A stretch of 34,466 nt of DNA from JAFDVL01 sp031409955 (GTDB lineage Bacteria > Acidobacteriota > Blastocatellia > RBC074). The position numbers and the translations under genes were made by a program. Location of the stretch: positions 1 to 34,466 of the forward strand of contig JANNYF010000050.1 in NCBI GenBank assembly GCA_031409955.1. The letters run 5' to 3'. Below are positions 15,909 through 23,711 of the stretch, piece after piece (positions within the stretch are counted from its first letter, which is position 1; the number at the start of each line of letters is the position of its first letter). Below the pieces are notes generated by a model. It worked only from the letters and a program-made list of their open reading frames with translations. It did not search any database and had not been told where the DNA came from.

Positions 15909-15940
15909 TGTTAGATAATGAATCCGGCTAATATCTAACA
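15909..15940. other. Dyad TGTTAGATA-N14-TATCTAACA upstream of the haloperoxidase
   Basis: Perfect 9-bp arms at 15909-15917 and 15932-15940 lie just upstream of the predicted haloperoxidase promoter. This position suits a repressor or activator site, or a leader hairpin from upstream transcription. Confidence 0.4.
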
Positions 15941-15980
15941 TCACAAAACGCTGGGAGCGGTCCTTCCCCCCCTTACCAGC

Positions 15981-16009
15981 TTTTCATCGAACGTCATCAT
16001 AGTTATAAA
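15981..16009 (+). promoter_or_regulatory. Predicted promoter of the vanadium haloperoxidase gene
   Basis: TTTTCA (15981-15986), 17-bp spacer, TATAAA (16004-16009), 44 nt upstream of the ATG at 16054. The -10 box is near consensus; the -35 box matches 4 of 6. Confidence 0.5.
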
Positions 16010-16053
16010 TTTACTAGTCGAAAGACCTTCCACCTTCAAAAGGAGACTGACAA

Positions 16054-17793
16054 ATGAAAGACGCAAAACTCGCGGCTCTTCCGGCTGAGTCGCTTCATAT
16101 AGACGACGCCCCTCTCACCTCACCTGACGCAAAGCTCCCCGCGTCTTCCAGTCGCCGCCAGTTCCTAGGCAAAGTTGGCAATGTGACCGCCGCGACCCTG
16201 GCCGGGAGCCTGGTCACAGGAACGGCCCAAGCGCAATCTTCACGCGTGACCAACCGAGCGGAAGCAACGTTGTCCCGGGAGGATGCGGATCCCGAATCAC
16301 TCGCTTTACAGCGCATGCGAAAAGCTTATCAGTGCCGCCTCGACGCCGCCCAAATGGCCAAAACCCGAACCTTGCCGTTTCAGCTTAACAATGGCGATGA
16401 TGAGCGTTACGCCAATAAAATTGGGAGCTATACCAAAGCCCTGCCGCACAACCAACTGGGTGAAGTAGACCTTGCGGCTTATGCCACATTGGTCAAGGCC
16501 AGGAAGACGCAAGACCCGGCAGAGTTTGAAAACATCCAACTCGGACTGGGGCGCAAGCTGACCAGCCCCCAAGCCGGTTTGGCTATGGATTTGGAAGGGC
16601 CGGATTCGCAGCATGTCACGCAGCCACCAGCGCCGCGCTTCAGCAGTGCAGAAGAGGCTGGCGAAATGGTCGAATTGTACTGGATGGCGCTCGCCCGCGA
16701 TGTCAATTTCACTGCGTATGACACGAATCCAATCATTGCAGCAGCAGCAGCAGACATCACCCTATTGTCTAATTTCAAGGGGCCAAAACAAGAAGGTCGC
16801 GTGACGCCTAATACGATTTTCCGCAATCGGACGGACGGGGATTTGACAGGTCCCTGGCTGTCCCAGTTTCTGTTGCTGGATTTTTCCTTCGGCGCGAATT
16901 ATTTCTCGCAAAAGATCAAAACTCTGCCCGCGAATAAGGATTACCTGACCAGCTACAATGATTGGCTGAGCGTGCAAAACGGCGCGGATCCAAGCGCGAA
17001 CATCGAATATGATCTGACGCCGCGCTACATGCGGAACCTGCGCGATCTGGCGCAATGGGTTCACGTAGATGCGCTGTATCAAGCGTATTTACAAGCGGCT
17101 CTAATTTTGATGGGACAAGGGACGCGACTTGATCCGGGCTTGCCGCTATCAGATTCGCGCACACAGCTTCCGTTTGCCCAATGTGGCGGTCCGCACATCC
17201 TGAGTCTCGTGACCGAAGTCGCCACGCGCGCGCTCAAGGCGGTCTGGTATCAGAAGTGGTTTGTGCATAATCGCCTGCGCCCCGAAGCTTTCGGCGGGCG
17301 CGTGCATAATCACGTGACCGGTGCAGCACGCTATCCGATCCACACGGATGTGCTGAATTCGCCGGTGCTGCGCGCCCTGAACCAGAAGTACGGCACGTTC
17401 CTTCTGCCGCAGGCGTTTCCCGAAGGCAGCCCAACACACGGGTCTTATGGCGCTGGGCACGCTACCGTTGCCGGAGCCTGCACGACGATTCTCAAAGCGC
17501 TCTTCGACGAAAGCGACATCGTCCGCAATCCGAAAGTGCCGAATGAAGATGGTACGGCGCTCATTCCGTATGTCGGCCCAACGTTGACTGTCTTAGGTGA
17601 ACTCAACAAAGTCGCCTCAAACGTGGCGAATGGTCGCAATGGAGCGGGCGTGCATTGGCGCTCCGATGCGGTCAATTCGATCCGCTTGGGCGAAGAGATT
17701 GCAATTGGGATTCTGGAAGAGCAGAAACTGACGTACAACGACGAAGTCACGATGTCGCTGACCAAATTCGATGGCTCGCGGATCACGATTTAA
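16054..17793 (+). CDS. Tat-exported vanadium-dependent haloperoxidase / PAP2-fold protein
   Basis: A 579-aa protein. SSRRQFLGKVG (about 31-41) followed by a hydrophobic stretch ending TAQAQ is a twin-arginine signal, so it is folded and cofactor-loaded before export. The catalytic core has the vanadate-binding pattern of vanadium haloperoxidases: Lys401 and Arg409 in KWFVHNRLRPE, Gly468-His469 in SYGAGHA, Arg528 and His534 in RNGAGVHWR. The R-x5-H spacing equals that of the fungal chloroperoxidase. The residue before Gly468 is Ala467 where the fungal enzyme has Ser. These enzymes use peroxide to oxidise bromide, iodide or chloride to hypohalous acid; the PAP2 phosphatases share the fold, so phosphatase activity is an alternative. 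AAGGAG precedes the ATG. A strong terminator follows. Confidence 0.88.
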   Translation: MKDAKLAALPAESLHIDDAPLTSPDAKLPASSSRRQFLGKVGNVTAATLAGSLVTGTAQAQSSRVTNRAEATLSREDADPESLALQRMRKAYQCRLDAAQMAKTRTLPFQLNNGDDERYANKIGSYTKALPHNQLGEVDLAAYATLVKARKTQDPAEFENIQLGLGRKLTSPQAGLAMDLEGPDSQHVTQPPAPRFSSAEEAGEMVELYWMALARDVNFTAYDTNPIIAAAAADITLLSNFKGPKQEGRVTPNTIFRNRTDGDLTGPWLSQFLLLDFSFGANYFSQKIKTLPANKDYLTSYNDWLSVQNGADPSANIEYDLTPRYMRNLRDLAQWVHVDALYQAYLQAALILMGQGTRLDPGLPLSDSRTQLPFAQCGGPHILSLVTEVATRALKAVWYQKWFVHNRLRPEAFGGRVHNHVTGAARYPIHTDVLNSPVLRALNQKYGTFLLPQAFPEGSPTHGSYGAGHATVAGACTTILKALFDESDIVRNPKVPNEDGTALIPYVGPTLTVLGELNKVASNVANGRNGAGVHWRSDAVNSIRLGEEIAIGILEEQKLTYNDEVTMSLTKFDGSRITI

Positions 17794-17827
17794 GTGCCTC
17801 CCCTGGCTAAACCTCAGATTTTATCCT

Positions 17828-17866
17828 GCCGCACGTTGTCAGATTGCAACGTGCGGCTTTTTATTT
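17828..17866 (+). terminator. Strong intrinsic terminator after the haloperoxidase gene
   Basis: GCCGCACGTTG (17828-17838) and CAACGTGCGGC (17847-17857) form a perfect 11-bp GC-rich stem with an 8-nt loop, followed directly by TTTTTATTTT. Confidence 0.92.
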
Positions 17867-17925
17867 TCCCCTCGGCCAAAGCCAACGCTTGCAACTTGTA
17901 GCGCAAACCTTGAAACTACGCGGCT

Positions 17926-20517
17926 ATGAGTTCCAAAGCGCCCATTCCTGACCCACTTATTCATCCGGCCTTGTTGGATCCGCGCCAATGGGGCGACGTG
18001 GATTTGTACAGTTCCCTGCTCAACGTCGAACGCGAAGAGATACCGGGCGATCCCCATCACGCGCCGGATCGCAATTTCCGCATTCACCATCTCAAACTCG
18101 AATTGCGCTTCGACCTGCCTCAGCAAAGCGTGCGCGGCACCGCGACCTTGACGATTTCGCCCTTTGCTGACGGCTTGCACAGCATCGAACTCGACGCCGC
18201 CGAATTGAGCATCAGCAGCGTGCGCCGCCTTCCGCCGCACGCCGAACCGGACGATTCGCCGCTGGTCATGATCGGCTCAACGGCGGTCAAGTTGTCGTTC
18301 GATACGCGCCAGGAACGGCTGAGCATTGAGCTTGACCGCGCAGTGAACCGCGACGAAGAAGTGATGATCGAAATTGCCTACGCGTGTCGCCCGCGCAAAG
18401 GTTTGTATTTCACGCAGCCTGACGAAGCCTATCCAAATAAGCCCCATCAAATCTGGTCGCAAGGCCAAACCGAAGACGCGCATTGGTGGTTTCCCTGCGC
18501 TGACACGCCGCATCAGAAAATGACGACGGAGTTGTTCGCCACCGTGGACGAAAAGTATTTCGCACTCTCCAACGGCGCGCTGATTGGCTCCCTTGGGAAT
18601 CAAGCGGAACAGACGATCACCTATCATTGGCGACAGGAGCAGCCGCATCCGGCGTATTTGGTGACGGTCGTGATTGGCGAATACGAATTGATGCAAGAGC
18701 GGCTGCAAGGCTTGCCCGTTGAGTATTACGTCTACGCCGACCGCGCGGAACAAGGCAAGAAACTGTTTGGGCGCACGCCAGAGATGCTTGAGTTTTTTGC
18801 CGACAAATTTGGTTACCCCTATCCCTTCGCCAAATATTCGCAAATTCTCGTAGACGATTTTCTGTTCGGCGCGATGGAAAACACTTCGGCGACGACGATG
18901 ACCGACCGCTGTTTATTGGACGAACGCGCTGAACTGGATTTGAACTATGAGGACATTGTCGCGCACGAATTGGCGCATCATTGGTGGGGCGATTTGGTGA
19001 CGTGCAAACATTGGTCAGAGATTTGGCTGAATGAAAGTTTTGCGACCTACTCCGAATATTTATGGCGTGAACATACGCGCGGCAGCGACGAGGCACGCTT
19101 CGCGTTGTGGCAAGATTTCCTGACCTACCTCAACGAAGATTTCAGCAGTCATCGCCGCCCGATTCTGTTTGATCGCTATCGTTATTCGGAAGAATTGATG
19201 GATCGCCACGCGTACGAAAAAGGTGCGTGCGTATTGCACATGCTGCGGCAGGTGTTGGGCGACGAGGCGTTCTTTCGTGCGATGGCGCGCTACCTGCGCA
19301 AATTCGCGTTTGGCGTCGCGGAGACGAATGATTTGAAAACCGCGATTGAAGAGGTCACGGGAAAGAATTTGCACTGGTTCTTTGAACAATGGATTTATGG
19401 CACAGGCTACCCCGAACTCGAAGTCGAATACGAATGGCAACGCGAACCAAAGATGCTGCGCCTGAGCGTGAAGCAGGTGCAAAAAGCAGATGACGAAGAT
19501 GATGTCGTGGCAGCATTTCGCTTCCCCGTCGAAATTGAAATCGTGACCGCTGATCCCGATGCCGTGATTGAAGCAGATCGCCGCACAAGCTTTCACGTCT
19601 GGGTCGAAAAGGGCGAACAGGAGTTCTACTTTCCGTGCGACGCCAAACCGCGCCTGGTTGTCTTTGACAAAGGCCACTGCGTATTCAAGCTGATGCGCTT
19701 TCCCAAATCGTTGCAGGAGTTGATTTATCAACTCCAACATGACGAAGATATGTTGGGGCGAGCGCGGGCGGCACGGGAACTTGCGACTTACAAAACCGAC
19801 GAAGCACAGCAAGTCTTGCGGGCCGTTTTGAGCGGCATTGATTTTCGTGCCGTGCGCATGGCAGCCGCGATTTCATTGGGTGAAATTGGTGATGCAGATG
19901 CCCGCCGAGCTTTGCGCGAAGCCTACCTCACTTGCACCGATTCGCACGTGCGCCGCGCCTGTGTTTGGGCACTCGGTCGCAAAGGCAAAGCCGATGAAAC
20001 AACTTTGCCGTTCTTACGTGAAGTCATCGCCAACGATCCCAGCTATTTTGTCACAGTTGCGGCAGTGCGGGCGTTAGGTCACATGGGCGAGAAAGCGGAA
20101 GGCAATGCGGCCTACGAAGCGATTTGCACCGCGCTCGGCCATAGTTCGTGGCAAGAAGTGGTGCGCGCGGCGGTCTTTCATACCTTCAAGCATGCGAAGG
20201 AAAAACGCGCGGTGGATTTGGCGATTCAGCACAGCAAATACGGCGAACACGTCGCGGTGCGCGTCGCGGCGATAGGCGCGCTGGGTGCTATCGGCAAAGA
20301 ACTGCACAAAGAGAACGCCGCTGACAAAATCGTAGATCACCTACTTGCCCTGCTGCCCGACAACGCGATTCGCGCACGCGTGGCGGCAATTCGCGCGCTC
20401 GGCAAAATCGGCCATGAACGCGCGCTGCCAGCGCTGCAAGCAGCCCAAACGCGCGAGTGTCTGGATCAACTCAAAGCCGCACTGCAAGATGCTATTGAAG
20501 GAATTCAGAAGAAATGA
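17926..20517 (+). CDS. M1-family aminopeptidase with C-terminal HEAT-like repeats
   Basis: An 863-aa zinc metallopeptidase that removes N-terminal residues from peptides. The substrate-recognition motif GAMEN is at 315-319. The zinc site HELAHH-x18-E gives ligands His347, His351 and Glu370 with catalytic Glu348, and the transition-state tyrosine is Tyr430 in AYEKGA. All are intact. From about 600 on, the sequence becomes alpha-helical HEAT/PBS-lyase-like repeats (RAARELATYKTDEAQQVLRA, VRMAAAISLGEIGDADARRA, VRRACVWALGRKGK, VRVAAIGALGAIGK, ARVAAIRALGKIGH). The family's usual C-terminal domain is helical too, but these repeats are unusually regular. No signal peptide is seen, so it is probably cytoplasmic. 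There is no clear Shine-Dalgarno before the ATG. Confidence 0.92.
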   Translation: MSSKAPIPDPLIHPALLDPRQWGDVDLYSSLLNVEREEIPGDPHHAPDRNFRIHHLKLELRFDLPQQSVRGTATLTISPFADGLHSIELDAAELSISSVRRLPPHAEPDDSPLVMIGSTAVKLSFDTRQERLSIELDRAVNRDEEVMIEIAYACRPRKGLYFTQPDEAYPNKPHQIWSQGQTEDAHWWFPCADTPHQKMTTELFATVDEKYFALSNGALIGSLGNQAEQTITYHWRQEQPHPAYLVTVVIGEYELMQERLQGLPVEYYVYADRAEQGKKLFGRTPEMLEFFADKFGYPYPFAKYSQILVDDFLFGAMENTSATTMTDRCLLDERAELDLNYEDIVAHELAHHWWGDLVTCKHWSEIWLNESFATYSEYLWREHTRGSDEARFALWQDFLTYLNEDFSSHRRPILFDRYRYSEELMDRHAYEKGACVLHMLRQVLGDEAFFRAMARYLRKFAFGVAETNDLKTAIEEVTGKNLHWFFEQWIYGTGYPELEVEYEWQREPKMLRLSVKQVQKADDEDDVVAAFRFPVEIEIVTADPDAVIEADRRTSFHVWVEKGEQEFYFPCDAKPRLVVFDKGHCVFKLMRFPKSLQELIYQLQHDEDMLGRARAARELATYKTDEAQQVLRAVLSGIDFRAVRMAAAISLGEIGDADARRALREAYLTCTDSHVRRACVWALGRKGKADETTLPFLREVIANDPSYFVTVAAVRALGHMGEKAEGNAAYEAICTALGHSSWQEVVRAAVFHTFKHAKEKRAVDLAIQHSKYGEHVAVRVAAIGALGAIGKELHKENAADKIVDHLLALLPDNAIRARVAAIRALGKIGHERALPALQAAQTRECLDQLKAALQDAIEGIQKK

Positions 20518-20523
20518 TATACG
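20495..20523 (+). promoter_or_regulatory. Predicted promoter of the etf operon
   Basis: TTGAAG (20495-20500), 17-bp spacer, TATACG (20518-20523), overlapping the end of the aminopeptidase gene. The expected start point, near 20530, is immediately upstream of the palindrome at 20536-20553. Confidence 0.5.
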
Positions 20524-20535
20524 CTTTTGGAAAAA

Positions 20536-20553
20536 TGAATGACGGTTCATTCA
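20536..20553. promoter_or_regulatory. FadR-like operator palindrome upstream of etfB
   Basis: TGAATGA-CGGT-TCATTCA is a perfect 7-bp dyad with a 4-nt centre. The arms equal those of the operator I recall for the TetR-type fatty-acid regulator FadR (YsiA) of Bacillus subtilis, TGAATGANTANTCATTCA, whose regulon includes etfB-etfA. Only the two central bases differ. It lies just after the predicted start point and 20 nt before the etfB ATG, a position expected to block transcription when bound. No TetR-family gene is in the window. Confidence 0.65.
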
Positions 20554-20573
20554 GCAACTAAACCGAGGAAATT

Positions 20574-21356
20574 ATGAAGATTATTGTTTGTCTCAAACAA
20601 GTACCTAAAAACGATTCGATCCTGCGCATCAATGAGGCTGCGACGTGGATTCAAGATCGTGATTTGACTTACGAAATTAACGAATCCGACGCCTACGCGC
20701 TCGAAGCGGCCTTGCAGCTCAAGGAAAAACATGGCGGCGAAGTCGCAGCGCTTTCGCTCGGCCCGGCGCGCGTCCAATCGGTCATTAAAGAAGCGTTGGC
20801 GCGCGGCGCAGATCGCGGTTTGCATTTGGAAGACGCCGCATTCGATAACCTCGATGCGTTCGGCACCGCCGCGACGATTGCAGCCGCCGCCAAAGCCGAT
20901 GGCTTTGATTTGCTGCTCACCGGCTTGCAATCAGACGATCACGGCTACGCGCAAATAGGCGTAATCGCGGCGGAGTTGTTAGGGTTGCCGCACGCCACGA
21001 TTGTGATGGATTTGCAGAGCGAAGACGGCGGCGGCATCAAGATCAAACGCGAACTCGAAGCCGGTTTTTTTCAATGGGTGACGATGCCTGTCCCGGCAGT
21101 ATTTACGATTCAATCGGGCATTAACACTTTAAGATATGCGACGCTGAAAGGAATTATGGGGGCGAAGAAAAAAGAGATTAAGAAACTCGACGCCGCCGCT
21201 TTGGGATTGGACGCCGCGACGCTTGCGCCGAAACAACAAATCAAGCGCGTGTACTTCCCGCAAAAATCCAAACAGACGCAAATGATCGAAGGCACAGCCG
21301 CCGTCGCTGCCGCAACTTTGGTCGAGAAATTGAAGAACGAAGCGCGCGTCTTTTGA
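20574..21356 (+). CDS. etfB: Electron transfer flavoprotein, beta subunit
   Basis: A 260-aa EtfB/FixA-family protein, the AMP-binding subunit of the heterodimer that takes electrons from acyl-CoA dehydrogenases. It starts MKIIVCLKQVPKND and has the family segments YEINESDAYALEAALQLKE, LARGADRGLHLED, TGLQSDDHGYAQIGVIAAEL and PAVFTIQSGINTLRYATLKG. The C terminus carries the long arm (KKEIKKLDAAALGLD) that wraps round EtfA. Its length is normal. GAGGAAATT precedes the ATG. It is the first gene after the predicted promoter and FadR-like operator, and is followed 13 nt later by an 88-aa unknown. Confidence 0.95.
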   Translation: MKIIVCLKQVPKNDSILRINEAATWIQDRDLTYEINESDAYALEAALQLKEKHGGEVAALSLGPARVQSVIKEALARGADRGLHLEDAAFDNLDAFGTAATIAAAAKADGFDLLLTGLQSDDHGYAQIGVIAAELLGLPHATIVMDLQSEDGGGIKIKRELEAGFFQWVTMPVPAVFTIQSGINTLRYATLKGIMGAKKKEIKKLDAAALGLDAATLAPKQQIKRVYFPQKSKQTQMIEGTAAVAAATLVEKLKNEARVF

Positions 21357-21369
21357 AGCGAAGTAGTTT

Positions 21370-21636
21370 ATGAACGAACAGGCACGACCAGAAGAATTAC
21401 TCAAGCAGGCGCGGGCCGATGCAAAAGCGTTTTTTGAAAAGTACGACGCTGAGTTGCAAGCCATCGAAACGGCGATCCAGCGCGACGCCGCGCTCAATGA
21501 CAATATGCTGAGTCGTGACCAATTGAGTTTGTTTTTGCGTTCGCTCAGTTCCGAACTAAACAATGCACTCACCGAAGTTCGTTCCTCTTCTGAACGACTC
21601 GCCAGCATCGCCGAAAGTATTCGAGATCATCAGTGA
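21370..21636 (+). CDS. 88-aa helical unknown between etfB and etfA
   Basis: A small protein, not recognised. It is predicted to be almost fully alpha-helical: PEELLKQARADAKAFFEKYD, AELQAIETAIQRDAALND, then SLFLRSLSSELNNALTEVRS and a last helix ERLASIAESIRDHQ. The heptad-like spacing of Leu, Ile and Ala suggests a coiled coil. It has no Cys, no membrane segment and no signal peptide. It lies 13 nt after etfB, in a position that is normally empty in etfBA operons. Codon use resembles its neighbours. It may be an accessory or stability partner of ETF, but this rests on position only. The region right after it contains intergenic repeat sequence. Confidence 0.6.
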   Translation: MNEQARPEELLKQARADAKAFFEKYDAELQAIETAIQRDAALNDNMLSRDQLSLFLRSLSSELNNALTEVRSSSERLASIAESIRDHQ

Positions 21637-21640
21637 TGAT

Positions 21641-21715
21641 GGTGGTCGGTGGTCGGTGGTCGGTAAAAACCAGTCACTAGCCACCAGTCACCAGTCACTA
21701 ACCACTAACCACCAA
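21641..21715. repeat. Intergenic (TGGTCGG)3 repeat with opposing ACCA-rich arm
   Basis: TGGTCGG occurs three times at 21643-21663. It is followed by CCACCAGTCACCAGTCAC-type sequence (21681-21715) that can pair with it. It separates the 88-aa gene from etfA. An upstream in-frame extension of etfA would read through this repeat and is rejected. Confidence 0.7.
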
Positions 21716-21724
21716 CGAGGAATT

Positions 21725-22705
21725 ATGGCCATTCTAATTTTCATCGAACACGTCGCAGGACACATCAATCGCGCTTCGTATGAAGCCCTGCGCGCAGCCC
21801 AATTGATCGGCGCGCAACTCAATCAGGAAACGTCCGCCGTGATTTTCGGACAAGGCGTCAGCACGCTTGCCGCCGAAGTTGCAGGCAAAAAACTCAATCG
21901 CGTCTACACCATCGAAAGCGACAGTTTAAGTTCGTACACGCCTGATGGGTATTCCATCGCCTTCCAGCAAGTCATCGCGCAAGTGCAGCCCGCGCTCGTA
22001 CTGATGGCGCACACCTACGAAGTCCGCGACTTTGCGCCGAAGCTTGCCGCGAGTCTGCAACGCGCGCTCGTCGGTGATTGCATCGGCTACAAAATCGAAG
22101 ACAGCGCAGCGGTCTTCACGCGGCAAATCTTTCAGGGCAAACTCTCCGCCGACGTTGTGCCAACCGGCGACACGCCGCATTTCGTCAGCTTCCAAATCGG
22201 CTCCTTTCGCGGCGACGAATGCGAAGCGGGACAAGCTGAAATCCAATCGTTGACTGTGAATCTGGATGCCGATCAAGTGCGCCAGCATCCCGAAGCCCGT
22301 TTCAAAGAAGCCAAAGCCGCCGTTGACCTGACACAAGCGCCGTTGATTGTCGCCGTCGGGCGCGGCATCAAAGAGCAAAAGAACATCGAGATCGTGCAAA
22401 AGCTGGCAACCGCGATGGGCGCAGAACTCGCGGCTTCGCGTCCGATTTGCGACAACGATTGGTTGCCGATGGATCGCCAAATCGGCTCGTCCGGGCAAAC
22501 GGTGGCTCCCAAACTTTATTTAGCTGTCGGGATTTCCGGCGCAATTCAGCATCTGGTCGGCATGAAAGGCGCACGCACAATTGTCGCCATCAACAAAGAC
22601 GCCGAAGCGCCGATCTTTGAAATCGCGGATTACGGCATTGTCGGTGATTTGTTTGAGATTGTGCCTGCGCTGACGGCTGAGATTGAAAAAATGAAAAGCG
22701 CGTAG
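21725..22705 (+). CDS. etfA: Electron transfer flavoprotein, alpha subunit
   Basis: A 326-aa EtfA/FixB-family protein, the FAD-binding subunit. The N-terminal domain starts MAILIFIEHVAGHINRASYE. The C-terminal FAD domain contains LIVAVGRGIKEQKN, DNDWLPMDRQIGSSGQTVAP and the family signature YLAVGISGAIQHLVGMKGAR followed by VAINKDAEAPIFEIADYGIV. The FAD-contacting QxGxSG stretch and the NKDxxAPIF motif are intact. GAGGAATT lies just upstream of the ATG. With EtfB it passes electrons from acyl-CoA dehydrogenases to ETF:quinone oxidoreductase, encoded downstream. It is followed 27 nt later by an Rpn-type nuclease gene. Confidence 0.95.
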   Translation: MAILIFIEHVAGHINRASYEALRAAQLIGAQLNQETSAVIFGQGVSTLAAEVAGKKLNRVYTIESDSLSSYTPDGYSIAFQQVIAQVQPALVLMAHTYEVRDFAPKLAASLQRALVGDCIGYKIEDSAAVFTRQIFQGKLSADVVPTGDTPHFVSFQIGSFRGDECEAGQAEIQSLTVNLDADQVRQHPEARFKEAKAAVDLTQAPLIVAVGRGIKEQKNIEIVQKLATAMGAELAASRPICDNDWLPMDRQIGSSGQTVAPKLYLAVGISGAIQHLVGMKGARTIVAINKDAEAPIFEIADYGIVGDLFEIVPALTAEIEKMKSA

Positions 22706-22732
22706 TGGGTGCGCCAGCATCTTGCCCCGAAC

Positions 22733-23701
22733 ATGACCAATCACGACCGACTTTTCAAAGAACTTATCACGACCTTCTTTGTCGAATTTATCGAACTGTT
22801 TTTTCCTGAAGTACGTGGTTATCTGGAAGTAGATTCGATTGAATTTCTCGACAAAGAAGTGTTCACGGATGTGACTTCGGGCGAGCGGCACGAAGTGGAC
22901 ATCATCGTCAAAGCCCGATTTCGCGGGCTTGCAACGTACTTTTTGATCCTGGTCGAAAATCAGGCGAAAAGGGTTAAGACATTTGGCAAGCGATTCTTCA
23001 AGTATTTCGCGCGGCTCTACGAAGAACATGATTTGCCCGTGTATCCGATTGTGCTTTTTTCCTTTGACCGTCCGTTGTACGCGGAACAGAGTACACACAT
23101 CATCGAATTCCCGGACTTGAAAGTGGTAGAATTCAACTACCGCGTCGTGCAGTTGAATCAACTGCGGTGGCGCGATTATTTGCAGCACGACAACCCGGTG
23201 GCGAGCGCGTTGATGGCGAAGATGAAAATGACGCCGCAGGAACGCAAGCGCGTCAAATACGAATGCTTTAACCTGATGGCGACGCTCGAACTTGATCCCG
23301 CGCGGCTGCAATTGATCGCCGGATTTGTGGATGCCTATTTGAAGCTGAACCCCGAAGAAGAAATGTGGTTTATGGCAGAAATCGAAAAGCTGGAACCATT
23401 CAAGAAAGAGGTCATTATGGAAACGCTCACAACCTGGGAACAAAGAGGCTTGGAAAAAGGCTTGCAACAAGGCTTGGAAAAAGGCTTGCAACAAGGTTTG
23501 CAGAATGAAGCTTTGGCTTTAACCTTGCGCTTGCTCAAACGGCGTTTCCCCCGACTCACTCGCGCCACCGAACGCCGCATTGCGGCACTCTCACTTGGTC
23601 AACTGGAAGAGTTATGCGAAGCCGTGCTGGATTTCCGTGATCCAGTCCAACTCCAGCAATGGTTGGCGCAGCAAATGGAACCACTGGCTTTGGAAAAATG
23701 A
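22733..23701 (+). CDS. Rpn/PD-(D/E)XK-family nuclease with C-terminal DUF4351-like domain
   Basis: A 322-aa protein of the recombination-promoting nuclease / putative transposase family. From MTNHDRLFKELITTFFVEFI it carries the catalytic pattern D56 (HEVDIIVKA) and E75-x-Q77 (LVENQA) of Rpn-type PD-(D/E)XK nucleases. A helical middle (about 155-230) and a Gly-Leu-Glu-Lys/Gln repeat (GLEKGLQQ units, about 239-258) lead to a DUF4351-like C-terminal domain (LRLLKRRFPRLTRATERRI ... LEELCEAVLDF). Rpn proteins promote RecA-independent recombination and some act in phage defence. A GTG at 22709 would add 8 residues, but family members start at this ATG. It sits between etfA and a zinc-ribbon gene, an unexpected position for a nuclease. 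Confidence 0.85.
   Translation: MTNHDRLFKELITTFFVEFIELFFPEVRGYLEVDSIEFLDKEVFTDVTSGERHEVDIIVKARFRGLATYFLILVENQAKRVKTFGKRFFKYFARLYEEHDLPVYPIVLFSFDRPLYAEQSTHIIEFPDLKVVEFNYRVVQLNQLRWRDYLQHDNPVASALMAKMKMTPQERKRVKYECFNLMATLELDPARLQLIAGFVDAYLKLNPEEEMWFMAEIEKLEPFKKEVIMETLTTWEQRGLEKGLQQGLEKGLQQGLQNEALALTLRLLKRRFPRLTRATERRIAALSLGQLEELCEAVLDFRDPVQLQQWLAQQMEPLALEK
23447..23503 (+). repeat. 12-bp tandem repeat within the Rpn gene
   Basis: Alternating 12-bp units GGCTTGGAAAAA and GGCTTGCAACAA occur four times, with a degenerate fifth, encoding GLEK-GLQQ-GLEK-GLQQ-GLQN. The first two form a 24-bp unit repeated exactly. Slippage would keep the frame. Confidence 0.9.
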
Positions 23702-23711
23702 AAGGAGTGCT

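Noticed and set aside
22520..23494. 324-aa open frame on the minus strand opposite etfA and the Rpn gene
   Set aside because: It spans two convincing plus-strand genes and reads their repeats as LLQAFFQASL; no independent signal.
23447..23503. Regular short repeats that might suggest a CRISPR array (also 8247-8291 and 3486-3513)
   Set aside because: Units of 7-15 bp are adjacent with no unique spacers, and two of the three sets are in-frame coding repeats.
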